From contig CM038215.1 in assembly GCA_021442155.1 (NCBI GenBank), positions 274,825,014-274,889,013 of the forward strand: 64,000 nucleotides of DNA, written 5' to 3'. The stretch comes from Cymbidium sinense. Its lineage: Eukaryota > Streptophyta > Magnoliopsida > Asparagales > Orchidaceae. Within the stretch, counting starts at the first letter, position 1. Each line of letters starts with the position of its first letter. The notes below the pieces were generated by a model, which saw only the letters and a list, made by a program, of their open reading frames with translations, was not told the origin of the DNA and made no database searches. This document shows, in pieces, positions 47,451 to 59,263 of this stretch. The translations under genes were made by a program, and so were the position numbers.

Positions 47451-50400
47451 TCAAATAAGATGATCTTGTCTAATCTGATTTGCAAGGTAATCAAGACGGG
47501 TGTTACCTTCACGCCAAACATGAGTGATGGTAAAATTCAGTTGAGAGAGAAGAGCCCTAGTTTGCTTGAGGAGGTAGTATAAACAAGCGTTGCTCATATT
47601 GGTAGAAGTCAAAAGATCAATCAGTAGAAGAGCGTCCACCTCTATCCAAATATTAAGCCAGCCATTTTGAAGATAAATTTCTAGAGCTTTGTGGGCGCCA
47701 TAAGCTCGATAAGGGACATTCTTTGGAAATAAGGGGATAAGCAAATGCACATGGACTATACCCTTAGAATCCTAAAATGCCTCCACAAGAGCCATTATGA
47801 GAGACAGAGCCATTAGTATTAATTTTAATAATATGATCAAGAGGTTTTCCAAAAAACCATTCTATCATTTCGATAGTAAGGGCAGTGCGGAAGGTTGAGG
47901 CCAAGTTTATTGGCTACAGATTTACAACCTTTAAAATGTTTGTGATGAATTAAGTTGGCTTTAAACAAGTCACAAATTTTGTTTTAGTTCTAGCAATAAT
48001 CCTCATGTGATTCATATGAATCCCACAATGTTTAGCTTCATTTCGGTCCATCCATATGAACCAAATAAGAGTAATGGCGATTATGATTTTAATATGACCT
48101 TTAATTGCATTATCAAAGTAAACTTCAAGAAGTTGATATAAAGTAAAAGAATAATTAAAATTGATAGTGTTGAATAGATCATCATACCAAATCCAAATTT
48201 TAGAGGCAATAGCCCCATTAACAAAAACATGGTTAACATTCTCAATATGGGAACAACATTGACATTTAGAGGGTAAGTAAAACCCTTTACCCCACAACAA
48301 AGAGTCAACAAGAATAAAGTTTTTAAGGATACGCCAAGTTAGAACAGAGTAAGAAGAGGGGATATTGTTATTCCAAATTTTGGAGAACACAATAGAAGAA
48401 TCGAGTGTCTTTAGTGTGAAGCCACACATTTTAAGGTTGAAATCCCCATTATGAGATAGCTTAAAGATAATCGATCATGATTGTTAGGAGTGATAGGAAT
48501 ATTAGTAATCATATTTAAGAAAGTGGAAGGAATAGAATCGTAATCTTACTAGTGTTCCACTTGTGGTTTTGCCGAGAATGAATTAACTCTAATAGCGGGG
48601 TGGAGTGAGTGTAGAGTAAGTCATCAATGGATCCACAACCATTCCAGGTTGTCTTGCCAAAGAAGGAATTGCGAGTTTATGCCCCAAAAATTAAGGATTG
48701 CATCCCATTTGTGAGAACAAAGTCTTCTCCACACGGAGAGTCACCCGATTTAAAGGGACAAATGAGAGGATGTTTACCCTGGCAATATTTAGAAGTCATG
48801 AAATTCGCCCAAAGACTATTTTTACTCCTAAAATTCCACCAAAGTTTGTAGGAGAAGGCATTGATAACTTCTTTGATGGATTTACATCCCAGACCTCCCT
48901 CTTCAAGAGTACCACAACTTTTAGACCAAGATGACTAGTGCATTCTTTTAGAGGAGGTATTGGTTCCCTAGAAGAATTTGTTTTAGAGACGCTCAATTCT
49001 ATTGATGGTAGAGTTGGTAGGCACAATGGTTTGAAGAAGGTATGTAGGCATAGAATTTAGAGTGCTCTTGATCAAGGTAAGCCTACCAGAAGAGAGTAAA
49101 TGAAATTCCCAAACCAAAATTTTGTTTGAAATTTTTTGAATTAGATCATCAAAAGGTGTGATCTTTTTTGGCCTTTAAAAGCGAGCTAGGTAAGTAAGAG
49201 GGAGTTGATTTTGCTTGAAATTAGTAATTCGGATATTTGGTTAAGTCTATTAGGAGGAATCTTAGTTGAAGGAATAAAATCACATTTTCCTTCATTAAGA
49301 AAAAGGACTAACTTTACCAAAATCATTTAGAAGGTTCTTAATGGTTTTAACATGTTGAAGGGAGCGTTCGAAGATGAAATCATCGCAAAGCTAAGATGAG
49401 AAATAGGGAAACCTCCATGAGTTTTAAAAGACATATTAGGATTATTAGTGAAAAGATCATTAAGGCTCCTTGACAGGTATTCAATAGCGATGATAAAAAG
49501 GGAAGGTGATAGTGGGTCACCTTGCCTCAAACCATGGCTAGAAGGAAAGAAACCTATGGACTCACCATTCAAGATAACCGAAAACTAGACATTCGAGATA
49601 CACCTTTTTATAATCCGGATAAAACTATCAGAAAAACCAAATAAATTCAGGATTTGAAAGAGAAAATCCCATGAGAGTTTGTCAAAGGCTTTAGCGATGT
49701 CCAATTTGAATAAGATGTTGCCTCCTCTAGAAGGGAGATGATTTTAGGAAGCAAAGGGCTAAGTCTATTATTTTTTAATTTAGCAATGAGTTTTTGAAAA
49801 AAGGTGCAAAGACTAATCGGTCTAAAATCGCCCCAAGATTCAGGATTGTTAGTTTTGGAAATAAGGACAATAGAAGTGCTAGAAAAGTATTTGGGAATAG
49901 GATTGCCATCAAAGAAATCAATAACAGCATCAACTAAGTCGGTTTTAATAAATGACCAACAATGTTTGAAAGAAGTGGGTCGTATAGCCCGTCGGGGACA
50001 GTCGGTGTTCATGTTCTTAAGAGTATTACTAATCTCCTCTTTGGAAGGACACATAGTGAGTAAATGATTATCCTGTTAATCATAGAAGGGATAAGATGAG
50101 TGTTTGATAAAGTTCCCGACAGCATTAGAATTTAATAAAGTTTGAAAATGTATGAAGAATCCTTAATATCATTGTTATCGGTTATCCATTCACCATTAGA
50201 GTTCTTAATTTTCTTAATTCGAGTTTAAGGCTCTCCGTTTATTACAAATGGCATGAAAATACACGGTGTTTCTTTCACCATCGACATATGTTTGCTGCTT
50301 TTGGTAATAGGTTTCTTCCATGTTTTGATAATTAACCAAGTTATTCTTGGCAATGTTCAACTCCTCAAGTTTCTTGGGATGGTTGAGACACCTCTTCAAG

Positions 50401-51275
50401 AGAACAAACCTCTTGTTCCATAGCTTTAAGATTTGTGAAAATGTGTTTGTTCCACCAATTGAGATTTTGTTTAAGTCTTTTGAGCTTAAGCCAAAAGGCA
50501 GTCATACCTAATTATCCGAAAATAGGGGCCATCCAATTAGTAAGAGTGACATTGGTGAAGTCACTATGTTGGGTCCACATATTTTGAAATCGAAAGGAGA
50601 GGGCATAGATGGGTTAGGGGATTTTGAAGGAAATCAAAAGTGGAGCATGGTCGGACAAAGTTCGCTCAAATGCTCAACAATGGTAAGACCGATTGATCCA
50701 AAGAGAATTAAAGAGGGTCCTATCAAGACGCCAAAGTCTAGAGTTGTGCCACGTGAAGTTAGACCCAGTGAAACCAATGTCGATCAAATTGCAATCAAGG
50801 ATCATATTTGAGAAGTCCTCCATGAAATGAAGGTTAGGAGAACATCCTCCCCTTCTTTTGAACTAGCTATGATAGTATTGAAATCACCTCCAACCAACCA
50901 GGGAAGGTTAGCCAAGGAAGTGAAGGTGCGTAAGTGATTCCAAAGGATGTTCCTACCAGCTCTATTACAAGAAGCATAGATAAAAGAGCCAAAAGTCAAA
51001 AAGTCACCTAAGGAGATTTTGACATTAACCAATTGGTCAAGATCATCAATGATGGAAATGGTGATGGAGTTGTGCCAAAAACACCAAATTTTATTATTAA
51101 GATTGAAGAAGAAATTATGAAAACCAAGGGATCTAGCAACAAAAGCAATCTTAGAAGAATTAATGAAAGGTTCAATAAGAACAAATGATATTATGAACAC
51201 GACAAAGACTCTAACACGATTGCGGACAGGAAGAGACCCACAACCACGGATATTCCAAATAAGAAATTTAATCAT
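47451..51275 (-). pseudogene. LINE copy 2 ORF2, endonuclease-reverse transcriptase-RNase H, broken
   Basis: It starts MIKFLIWNIRGCGS at 51,275. Endonuclease motifs IEP, GGDFN (about 50,878-50,892) and SDH (about 50,648-50,656) are visible, with a frameshift just after GGDFN. In the reverse transcriptase about 90 bp just before motif A are deleted relative to copy 1. Motif A (FKLDIAKAFDKLSW, about 49,670-49,711) and GLRQGDPLSP (about 49,520-49,540) are intact. Motif C would be FADD but has a one-base deletion at about 49,385. A zinc-binding C-terminal domain (LPSKCQCCSH, about 48,260) precedes RNase H, where NTNGS (codon 47,812-47,814) again replaces the usual NTDGS, as in copy 1. The C-terminal DYLAN Asp is kept. 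Confidence 0.86.
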
Positions 51276-51527
51276 AAGGGGACAACCAAAGGGAAAAAAA
51301 GAAAAAAGAAAGGAAAGAGAGGAGAAATGATGACACATTACTTGTGTGGGGTGGAAGAAGAAAGTGGTTCTAGTGAAATTATTATTAGAAAATTTTGCTT
51401 TGTAGGGTTTTTTGTTTTAACAATTTGAAAGGGTCTCGATCCAAATTATCTCCATCGAAAGGGATTAATTTTTTGGGTTCGAATAGTAGAAGAATCTATC
51501 AATGTTTTAGAAGGGGATTTCACCTTC

Positions 51528-52737
51528 TTAGTATCGGATGAGTGTGAGTGGGTTCAATTGATTATCACTTTGAAGGGAAATAGATGGGGAAGTTGGAACC
51601 ATTCTAATACAAATATCTTTCTCAATATGTTCTGAAGCCATAGGGTCATCATTGTTTTGGTCCATTATATGATTCCCATTCAAATTGTTTAATTGGGTGT
51701 CCAATATAAGGCTACCATTCAGATTTTCAGTAGGATTTAAATGAAGCAAAGAGCTATCATGGGAAACCAGATTATTACAAGTAGGGGTGAGGTTAGGTAA
51801 ATTTCTATTGGTATCGTCACACCCCTCAATGGCTGTTTTAGTACCAAGGTCAGAGTGTTTTCCATTAGACAGATCAGTAGGAGGTGTAGGGAGGAGATGT
51901 TCTTTTTGAGTATCTTTAGGCACATATGCTAGAGTAGTGGTTTTCCAAGTTCCCTTAATGGTATTCATATTCTGTGGCTAATTTTTTCTGAGATTAGGAT
52001 GAAGCACAAAGCATTAGGATCATGCCCGTGAATCTTGCGGTGAGTGCAAGACAGGAAAATTTTTGAAATCCACTTTTTGACTATATCCAAATTTTTCGGA
52101 GCCAATCCAAACCTCTTTGGGATATTTTTTGTGATGTCTATCTCAACGAGAATACGAGTGACGGATGGCCTAGATCTAGTGGCCGTTGCTTGGTCTATTT
52201 GGAGAGGCCTACCAAAACGGCCGCCAACAGTAAACAAAACTTGATGAGTGACATAAAGTATGCGCATGTTAGGAAAAGCAAGCCAAAGAGGGACAATGGG
52301 AGATTCCTCTTTGACATCAAAGAGGCGACCATTTCAAATGCATATGACAATTATGCACAAAATAAGAAAACGACGGCGTGAATAATCTAAATCATTTGAG
52401 AGTTGAATAAGAATGTGACGGATCGATCAAGATAGAAAGTGCCCGATAATTTTAAACTATGAAAGAAAGAGTGAATATTATCAAGAGTCGGGCGTCTAAG
52501 GGAGAATTTACCCACCAAAGTGAACTCAAAGGGCTTAGCATGTTTCTCAACATCGATCGAACACATTCTGCAATCCATGATAAGATGTCAAAATGAGATT
52601 AACCAAGCATTCAAGCTAGGGATCTTACGGATAAAGCATCTTTGAATGATTTAGTGCATTAAGGTGCAATCAATCAGAAAACCTATAGAGTCGAGCGCAA
52701 AGTGGGTGCGGGGTGAGGTGGAGAGAGCCTCCTCCAT
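51528..52737 (-). pseudogene. LINE copy 2 ORF1, DUF4283/zinc-knuckle gag-like protein, broken
   Basis: The start at 52,737 (MEEALST) is homologous to the copy 1 start. A stop follows after about 36 codons, then a shifted frame reads KPFEFTLVGKFSLRRPTLDN (DUF4283-like). The zinc knuckle reads CTHRKIHGHD at about 52,020-52,060, with the second Cys changed to Arg, a different lesion from copy 1, so the family ancestor probably had CxxCKIHGH. The last open segment, 51,968-51,528, is an Asn/Ser/Thr-rich hydrophilic tail. Confidence 0.8.
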
Positions 52738-52860
52738 TGCTCTAATCAAGGATGTCACATCTGGGGGAGCAGCGATTCAGTCGAGAGAAGCACGTGAGAA
52801 ACGACATGCAGAATGACCAATCCACGAGGGAACTCAAATCAGAGAGGAGCTGAGGGGAGA

Positions 52861-54469
52861 TTTGGGTTTAAGGTTTGGAGTTAAGGGTTTAGGGTTTAGG
52901 GTTTAGGGTTTAAGGTTTAGGTTTTAGGGATTAGGGTTTAAGTTTTATGTTTTTAGGGTTTAGGGTTTAGGGTTTTTAGGATCTAGGGTTTAGGGTTTTA
53001 AAATTATTAAGTGTTTAGTTTAGTGTTTACTTTAGGGTTTAGAGTTAGGTTTATTTTAGGTTTAGGGTTTAGTTTAGGATTTAGGATTTATAGTTTTTAT
53101 TTAGGTTTATTTATTTACTTTTTTATTTTAGGGTTTAGGGTTTATTTAGGGTTTATTTAGAGTTTAGGGTTTAGGTTTAGGGTTTTTAGGTTTAGGGTTT
53201 TATTTTAGTGTTTAGGTTTATTTAGGGTTTATGGTTTGGGTTTAGGTTTTTTTTAAATTAGTTTATATTTAGGTTTTTATTTTATTTATTTATTTTAGTT
53301 TATTTTATTTTTCTCTTTTTATTTAGGTTACTTTTCTATTTAGTTTAGTTTATTTATTATAGTTTAGGTTTTCTATTTTAGTTTATTTTTTAGGTTTAGG
53401 TTTATGTTTATGTTTTTTTTAGTTTATTTTTATTTTTATTTTAATTTTTAAGTTTAAGTTTTATTTTTTATTTTTAGGTTTAGGTTTCAGTTCTTATTTT
53501 ATTTTTTTAGGTTTAGGTTTTAGGTTAATTTTTAGGTTTTATTTTTCTTGTTTAAATTTAGGTCTATTTTTAGTTTATTTTATTTTATTTAGTTTAGGGT
53601 TTAGGTTTATGTTATATTTATTTTACTTTAGTTTATTTTAGTTTTGGTTTAGGTTTATTTTATTTCATTTATTTTAGGTCTAGGTTTTTTTTAGTTTAGG
53701 GTTTAGGTTTTAATTTTAATTTATTTGTCAGTTTTACTTTTAGATTTATTTTTTTTTGGTGTAGGTTTTTGTTTAGTTTTTATGTAATTCTATTTTAGGT
53801 TTATTTTTTTTACGTTTAATTTTTATTTTATTTAGGTTTTTTATTTTTAGGTTTATTTTATTTTTTAGTTTAGTTTAGGTTTTTATTTATTTTATTTTTG
53901 TTTATTTTTATTTTTTATATTTTTTATATTTTTATATTTAGGTTTAGATTTTTATTTTATTTTATTTTATTTTATTTTATTTAGGTTTAGGTTATTTTTT
54001 AGTTATTTTATTTTTAGGTTTTATTTAGTTTAGGTTTAGGTTTTTAGGGTTTAAGGTTTAGTGTTCAAGGGTTGGGGTTTAGGGTTTATGGTTTATGGTT
54101 GTAGGTCTTAGGATTTAGGGTTTAGGGTTTAGGGTTTAGAGTTTTAGGGTTTATGGCTTAGGGTTTATTGTTTAGAGTTTTAGGGTTTATGGCTTAGGGT
54201 TTATTATTTAGAGTTTAGGGTTTAGAGTTTTAAGGTTTAGAGTTTAGGGTTTAAGGTTTAAAGTTTAGGGTTTAGGGTTAGTTTTAGGGTTTAGGGTTGA
54301 GGATTAATGTTTTTTATTATTTTTATTATTTTATTATTATTTTATTAATTTATTATTTTATTTCTTAAAATTAAGTAAACTGGTAAGCTTAGGTTTATTT
54401 AAATTATTTAGTTTATTTTTTTTATTTTTTTAGGTTCATTTTTATTTTTATTTAGTTTAGTTTATTTTT
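52861..54469. repeat. Right satellite array, segment 6
   Basis: TTTAGGG blocks at 52,861-53,250 and 54,035-54,310 flank AT-rich repeat, with a junction near 54,372. It ends at RTE fragment B. No gene is seen. Confidence 0.9.
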
Positions 54470-55148
54470 GGAGTGTAAATTTAGTTGTAGAAGTTATAAT
54501 GGTGGTGTTGTGACATTAGGTGAACTAGTCATTAAAAAGAGTGAGCGATTCAAATATTTAGGCTATATTGTTCAAAATGATGGTGAAATAAGAGATGTTT
54601 TAGTAGAATTCAAGTTGGATGGTTGAAGTGTAATGCATCGGCTATTGTGTGATAAGACTCGCTTAAACTTAAGGAAAAATTTTATAAGATGGTGGTAAGA
54701 CATGCAATGATTTATGGTGCAGAATATTGGCCATTAAAAGAGAAGCATGAGACTAAGTTAAGTGTTGCAGAGATGAGGAATGCTCAGGTGGATGAGTGGC
54801 TTTACTCTTAGAGATAAAATGCAAAATGTGTATGTTCGGGAAAAAGTTGGAGTAGCTCCAATGGCTGAAAAAATTAGAGAGAGTGGCCTTAGATGGTTTG
54901 GCCACATAAAGCGTTGGTCGTCCAATGACCCAGTTAAGAGAGTAAATGCAATTGATTTTCTTTATGTTAAGAAAGGTAGAGGTAGACCTAAAAAGACATT
55001 GTTAAGATGTATATAAAATGACCTTAGTATACTTGAATTGAATGAGAATTTAACACATAATAGGACACAATGGCGATGAAGGATTCATGTAGCCGACCCC
55101 ACTTAGTGAGATAATGGCTTGTTGTTGTTGTTATTGTTGTTGTTGTTC
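54470..55148 (+). mobile_element. RTE-type LINE fragment B, 5'-truncated, 3' end present
   Basis: It has the same 5' breakpoint as fragment A and a complete 3' end: CATGTAGCCGACCCCACTTA followed by a TTG-rich microsatellite (55,120-55,148), the usual terminus of plant RTE elements. The frame at 54,780-55,016 (78 codons) holds MLRWMSGFTLRDKM, RWFGHIKRWSSNDP and GRGRPKKTLLRC, the conserved C-terminal region downstream of reverse transcriptase. The catalytic core is absent. AGTTTATTT on both sides is a possible target duplication, weakened by its frequency in the array. Confidence 0.87.
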
Positions 55149-58100
55149 AGTTTATTTATTTTAGGTTTTTTTATTTTAATTTATTTTTTAAGTTTAGGTT
55201 TAGGTTTTGGTTTATTTTTATTTTTATTTTATTTTTTATGTTTAAGTTTTATTTTTTACTTATAGGTTTAGGTTTAGGTGTTTATTTTATTTTTTTAGGT
55301 TTAGGTTTTACATTTTTATTTTAGGTTTATTTTTTGGTTTTATTTTTTTATTTAGGTTTAGGTTTATTTTTAGTTTATTTTGTATTATTTGGTGTTTAGG
55401 TTTAAGTTTATGTTTAGTTTATTTTAGGTTTTATTTATTTTTGTTTAGGTTTAAGTTTATTTTATTTTTATTTTATGTTTAGGTCTTATTCTAGTTTAAT
55501 GTTTAGGTTTTATTGTTTAAATATTTTTTAGGTTTTTTTTAAGTATATTTTTAAGGTTTAGGTTTTTATTTAGTTTATATTTTATTTTATTTCAGGCTTA
55601 TTTTATTTTTATTTTAGGTTTAGCCTTTATTTTATTTAGGTTTTTTATTATTTAGTTTAGTTTAGGATTTTATTTATTTTATTTTAGTTTAGTTTTTATT
55701 TTTAATTTTATTCTCTTTTGAGGTTTAGGTTTAGGCTTTAATTTTATTTTATATTTTTATTTTATTTTTGTTTAGGTTTTTAATTTTTTTTAATTTTTAG
55801 GTTTTATTTAGTTTATGTTTAGGTTTATAGCTTTTTTGGGTTTACGATTTAGGGTTAGTTAAGGGTTTAGGGTTAGTTGATGGTTTAGGGTTTAGGGTTA
55901 AGGGTTAAGGGTTTAGGGTTTAGGGTTTAGGGATTTAGGTTTAGGGTATAGGTTTTAAGGATTAGGTTTAGGGTTTAGAATAGGGTTCTGATTTAGTGTT
56001 TAGTTTAGGTTTTGATTTAGGTTTAGGGTTTAAGTTTTAGGGTTTAGGTTTTGATGGGGTTCAAGTTAGGATTTAGGTTTAGTTTAGGGTTTGTGTTTTA
56101 GCTTTAGGGTTTAGGGTTTTAGGGTTTAAGTTTAGTTTAGGTTTATCTTTGGGATGTTAGTTAATGGTTTAGGATTAGTTAAGTTTTGCTTTAAGATTAA
56201 GGTTTTAGGTTTAGTGTTTATGGTTTAGGGTTAGTTTATGATTTACCATTTAGGATTTCAGTGTTTAGGGTTTAGGGTTTAGGGTTTAGGGTTAGGGTTA
56301 GGGTTTAGGGTTTAGGGTTATGGTTTAGGGTTTAGGGTTTAGGATTTAGGGTTTAGGGTTAATTTATGGTTCAAGGCTTAAAGTTTAGGGTTTAGGATTT
56401 TGGGTTTAGGGTTTTTTTTTTAGAAAAAAAATTAAGTAAACGGATAGGTTTAGGTTTATTTAATTAATTTAGTTTATTTTTTTATTAATTTTAGTTTATT
56501 TTACTTTTTTATTTAGATTTTTTTATTTTTATTTAGTTTACATTATTTATTTTAGGTTTATTTATTTTAGTTTAGGTTCTTTATTTTATATATCTTTTAT
56601 TTTAGTTTAGTTTTATGTTTATTTTTTAGTTTGGTTTTATTTTTATTTTATTTCTTAAGCTTTGATTTTATTTTTAATTTTCATGCTTAGGTTTAGGTTT
56701 TTATTTATTTAATTTTTGGGTTTAGCTTTTAGGTTTATTTTTATATTATATTTTTTTGTTTAAGTTAAGGTTTATTTTTAGTTTATTTTATTTTAATTAG
56801 TTTAAGGTATAGGTTTAGTTTATTTTAGGTTTTATTTATTTTAGTTTAGTTTATTTTAGTTTAGGTTTAGGTTTATTTTATATTTTAAATTTTATTTTTA
56901 TTTTAGGTTTAGTTTTTTTTTACTTTAGGGTTTAGGTTTTTTTTTTTTATTTATTTTTAGGTTTAATCTTTATGTTTAGGTTTTTATTTAGTTTTTATTT
57001 TATTTTATTTTAGGTTAATTTTAAGTTTATTTTGTTTATATTTTATGTTTAATTTTAATTTTATTTTGGTTTTCTATTCTTAGCTTTATTTTATTTTTTT
57101 AGTTTAGTCTAGGTTTTATTTATTTTATTTTTAGGTTTTATTTAGTTTAGGTTTAGGTTTTTAGGTTTTTAGGGTTTAGGGTTTAGGGTTTAGGTATAGG
57201 GTTTAGGTTTTATTTAGGTTTTAGTTTAAGGTTAGTTATTTAGGGTTTAGTTTAGGGTTTAGTGTTTCTTTAGGTTTAGTTTAAGTTTAGTTAGATGTTA
57301 TAGGTGGTTTAGGTTTAAGGTCTTTAGGTTGGGTTTTAGGTTGGGTTAGGAGTTTAGTTAGGTTAGGGTTTAGGTTTAGGGTTTAGGTTTAGGGTTAGGA
57401 GTTTTAGGTTAAGGTTTAGGGTTTAAGGTTTAAGTTAGGTAAGGTTTAGACTGTTTAGGTTAGGGTTTAAGTTTAGGTTTAAGTTTATTGGTTTAGGAGT
57501 TTATAGTTTAGGGTTTAAATTTTAGGTTAGTTTAAAGTTTAGGTTTAGGGTTTTAGGTTTAGGTTTAGGGTTTTCTGATTTATATTTTAGTTTAGTTTAT
57601 GGTTTTAGGTTTAGGTTAATGTTTAGGATTAGGGTTATAGTTTAGGAGTTTGAGTTTAGGGTTTAGGTTTTAGGTTGGGTTAGGGTTTTGAGCAGGATTT
57701 AGGTTTATAAGGTTTAGGGTTTTAGGGTTTAGTTTAGTGTTTAGTGTTTGGGTTTAAGTAGTAGGTTTAGCATTTAGAGTTTCTGATTTAAGTTATTTTA
57801 GAGTTTAGGGATAGGGTTAAGGATTTTTCTATTTTATATATTTTATATATTTTTTTTCTAAATTAAAAAGCTTAGGTTTATTTAGTTTTTTTTTATTTAT
57901 TTTAGTTTATTTTATTTTATATTTTGATTTAAGTTAATTTTAATTTTTAGGTAGTTTACTTAATTTATTTTTCATTTATTTATTTTTTTATGTATTTTAT
58001 TTTAGTTTATTTTTAAGGTTTAGGTTTAGGTTTTTATTTTATTTTTTTAGGTCTAGGTTTTAGGTTTTTATTTTAGGTTTATTTTTTAGGTTTTAGTTTT

Positions 58101-58798
58101 TAGTTTTGGTTTAGGCCTTTTTTTAGTTTATTTTATATAGTTTAGTCTAGGTTTAGGTTTAGGTTTAGTTTATCTTAAGTTTAGGTTTAGGTTTTATTTA
58201 TTTTATTTTAGCATATTTTAATTTAGGTTTAGGTTTATTTTATTTTTATTTTATGGTTTGGTTTTTTTTAGTTTAGGGTTTATGTTTTATTTTTTATTTA
58301 TTTTTAGGGTTTATTTTTGGGTTTATTATTTATGTTTTGGTTTTTATTTAATTTAATTTTTTATTTTTTAGGTTTATTTTATTTTTATTTTAGGTTTAGT
58401 TTTTATTTTATTTAGGTATTTTATTTTTTTTAGTTTAGTTTGGGTTTTTATTTATTTGATATTAGTTTAGTTTTTTTTAGGTTTAGGCATAGGTTTTAGT
58501 TTATGTTTTTATTTTATTTATTTTGATTTAGGTTTTTTTATTTATTTTATTTTTATGTTTTATTAAGTTTAGGTTTAGGGTTTATGGTTTGGTGTTTAAG
58601 GTGTGTTTAGGGTTTAGGGGTTTTTTTGGGTTTAGGGTTTAGTGTTTAGTGTTTAGGGTCTAGGTTTTAGGGTTCATGGTTTATGGTTTAGGTTTAAGGG
58701 TTTTAGGGTTTAGGGTTTATGGTTTTGGGTTTAGGGATTAGGTTTTAGGTTTAGGGTTCAGGTTTTAGTTTAGAGTTTATGGTTCATGATTTTTTTTA
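55149..58798. repeat. Right satellite array, segment 7, with long irregular telomere-like blocks
   Basis: AT-rich repeat alternates with unusually long telomere-like blocks at 55,845-56,420 and 57,165-57,830 in which heptamers are irregular (TTTAGG, TTAGGG, TTTGATTTAGG). Junctions lie near 56,430 and 57,865. A further block at 58,570-58,790 precedes retrocopy 3. No gene is seen. Confidence 0.88.
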
Positions 58799-59263
58799 AT
58801 AGAGAAAAAATTCCTATTCAACATTTCTTCCCGATTTCATCAACCAAGTAACACACCAAGTTGTCTAAGACTCAAGCAATGACATAGATCAAAAATGAGT
58901 AGGCATAGAGAAAATCAAAAACCTTAGATAACTTTAACCATCTCTACTATAAATACAAAGTTCCATAAGCAGTAGATCGAACTCGCTATTCTTCAGTTTC
59001 TCCAATTCCCATCAGAACCACCCCGACTTCTTGAGAAGTGGGATCCACCATCACATCCCTGATCTCTCCCTCCTTCTCCACCACGGTTGTGACCTTTGTC
59101 TCTCCTTCCGCCTCCACAACCATCACTACTCCAACTACCACCTCCAAACCCACCAGCACGTCTAGATCCCCCACCACCACTATGATAACTGCCGCCTTGT
59201 GTTCTCCTCCATAGCCAGTCTTGTTGATGGTGATGTTCCTACCATCAAGGTTTTGCCCATTCT
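58799..59263 (-). pseudogene. Retrocopy 3 of glycine-rich RNA-binding protein gene, best preserved
   Basis: The minus strand reads NGQNLDGRNIT, the end of the RNA recognition motif of plant GRP7/8-like proteins. One frameshift leads to a glycine-rich tail (GGSYHSGGGGSRRAGGFGGG, then GGCGGGRRDKG) that closes with GGSDGNWRN and a stop at 58,993-58,995. The C-terminus matches the family ending. A 3' untranslated region of about 190 bp and a short A-run (T-run on + at 58,790-58,798) follow. Lack of the upstream motif and the A-run indicate a 5'-truncated retrocopy. The intact protein would bind RNA in nucleus and cytoplasm, often under stress or clock control. Confidence 0.88.

Larger units (their letters stand above)
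44356..52860 (-). mobile_element. L1-type LINE copy 2, 3' end intact, inactive
   Basis: Same family and orientation as copy 1. From right to left it holds ORF1 from 52,737, ORF2 from 51,275, a tail of about 3 kb, an AATAAA signal and a poly(A) tract (T-run on +). It is more eroded by small indels than copy 1. Both flanks are TTTAGGG repeat of the same orientation, so this insertion sits within the array without a strand change. A possible target duplication GGGTTTAAGG on both sides cannot be trusted in such repetitive flanks. Confidence 0.9.

Noticed and set aside
44340..52880. GGGTTTAAGG as target-site duplication of LINE copy 2
   Set aside because: The word is common in the flanking satellite, so a match on both sides proves little.
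25400..52900. LINE copies 1 and 2 as one segmental duplication, because both 5' flanks contain GGTTTGGAGTT
   Set aside because: The same word occurs elsewhere in the array (about 26,615), and the copies carry independent lesions throughout.
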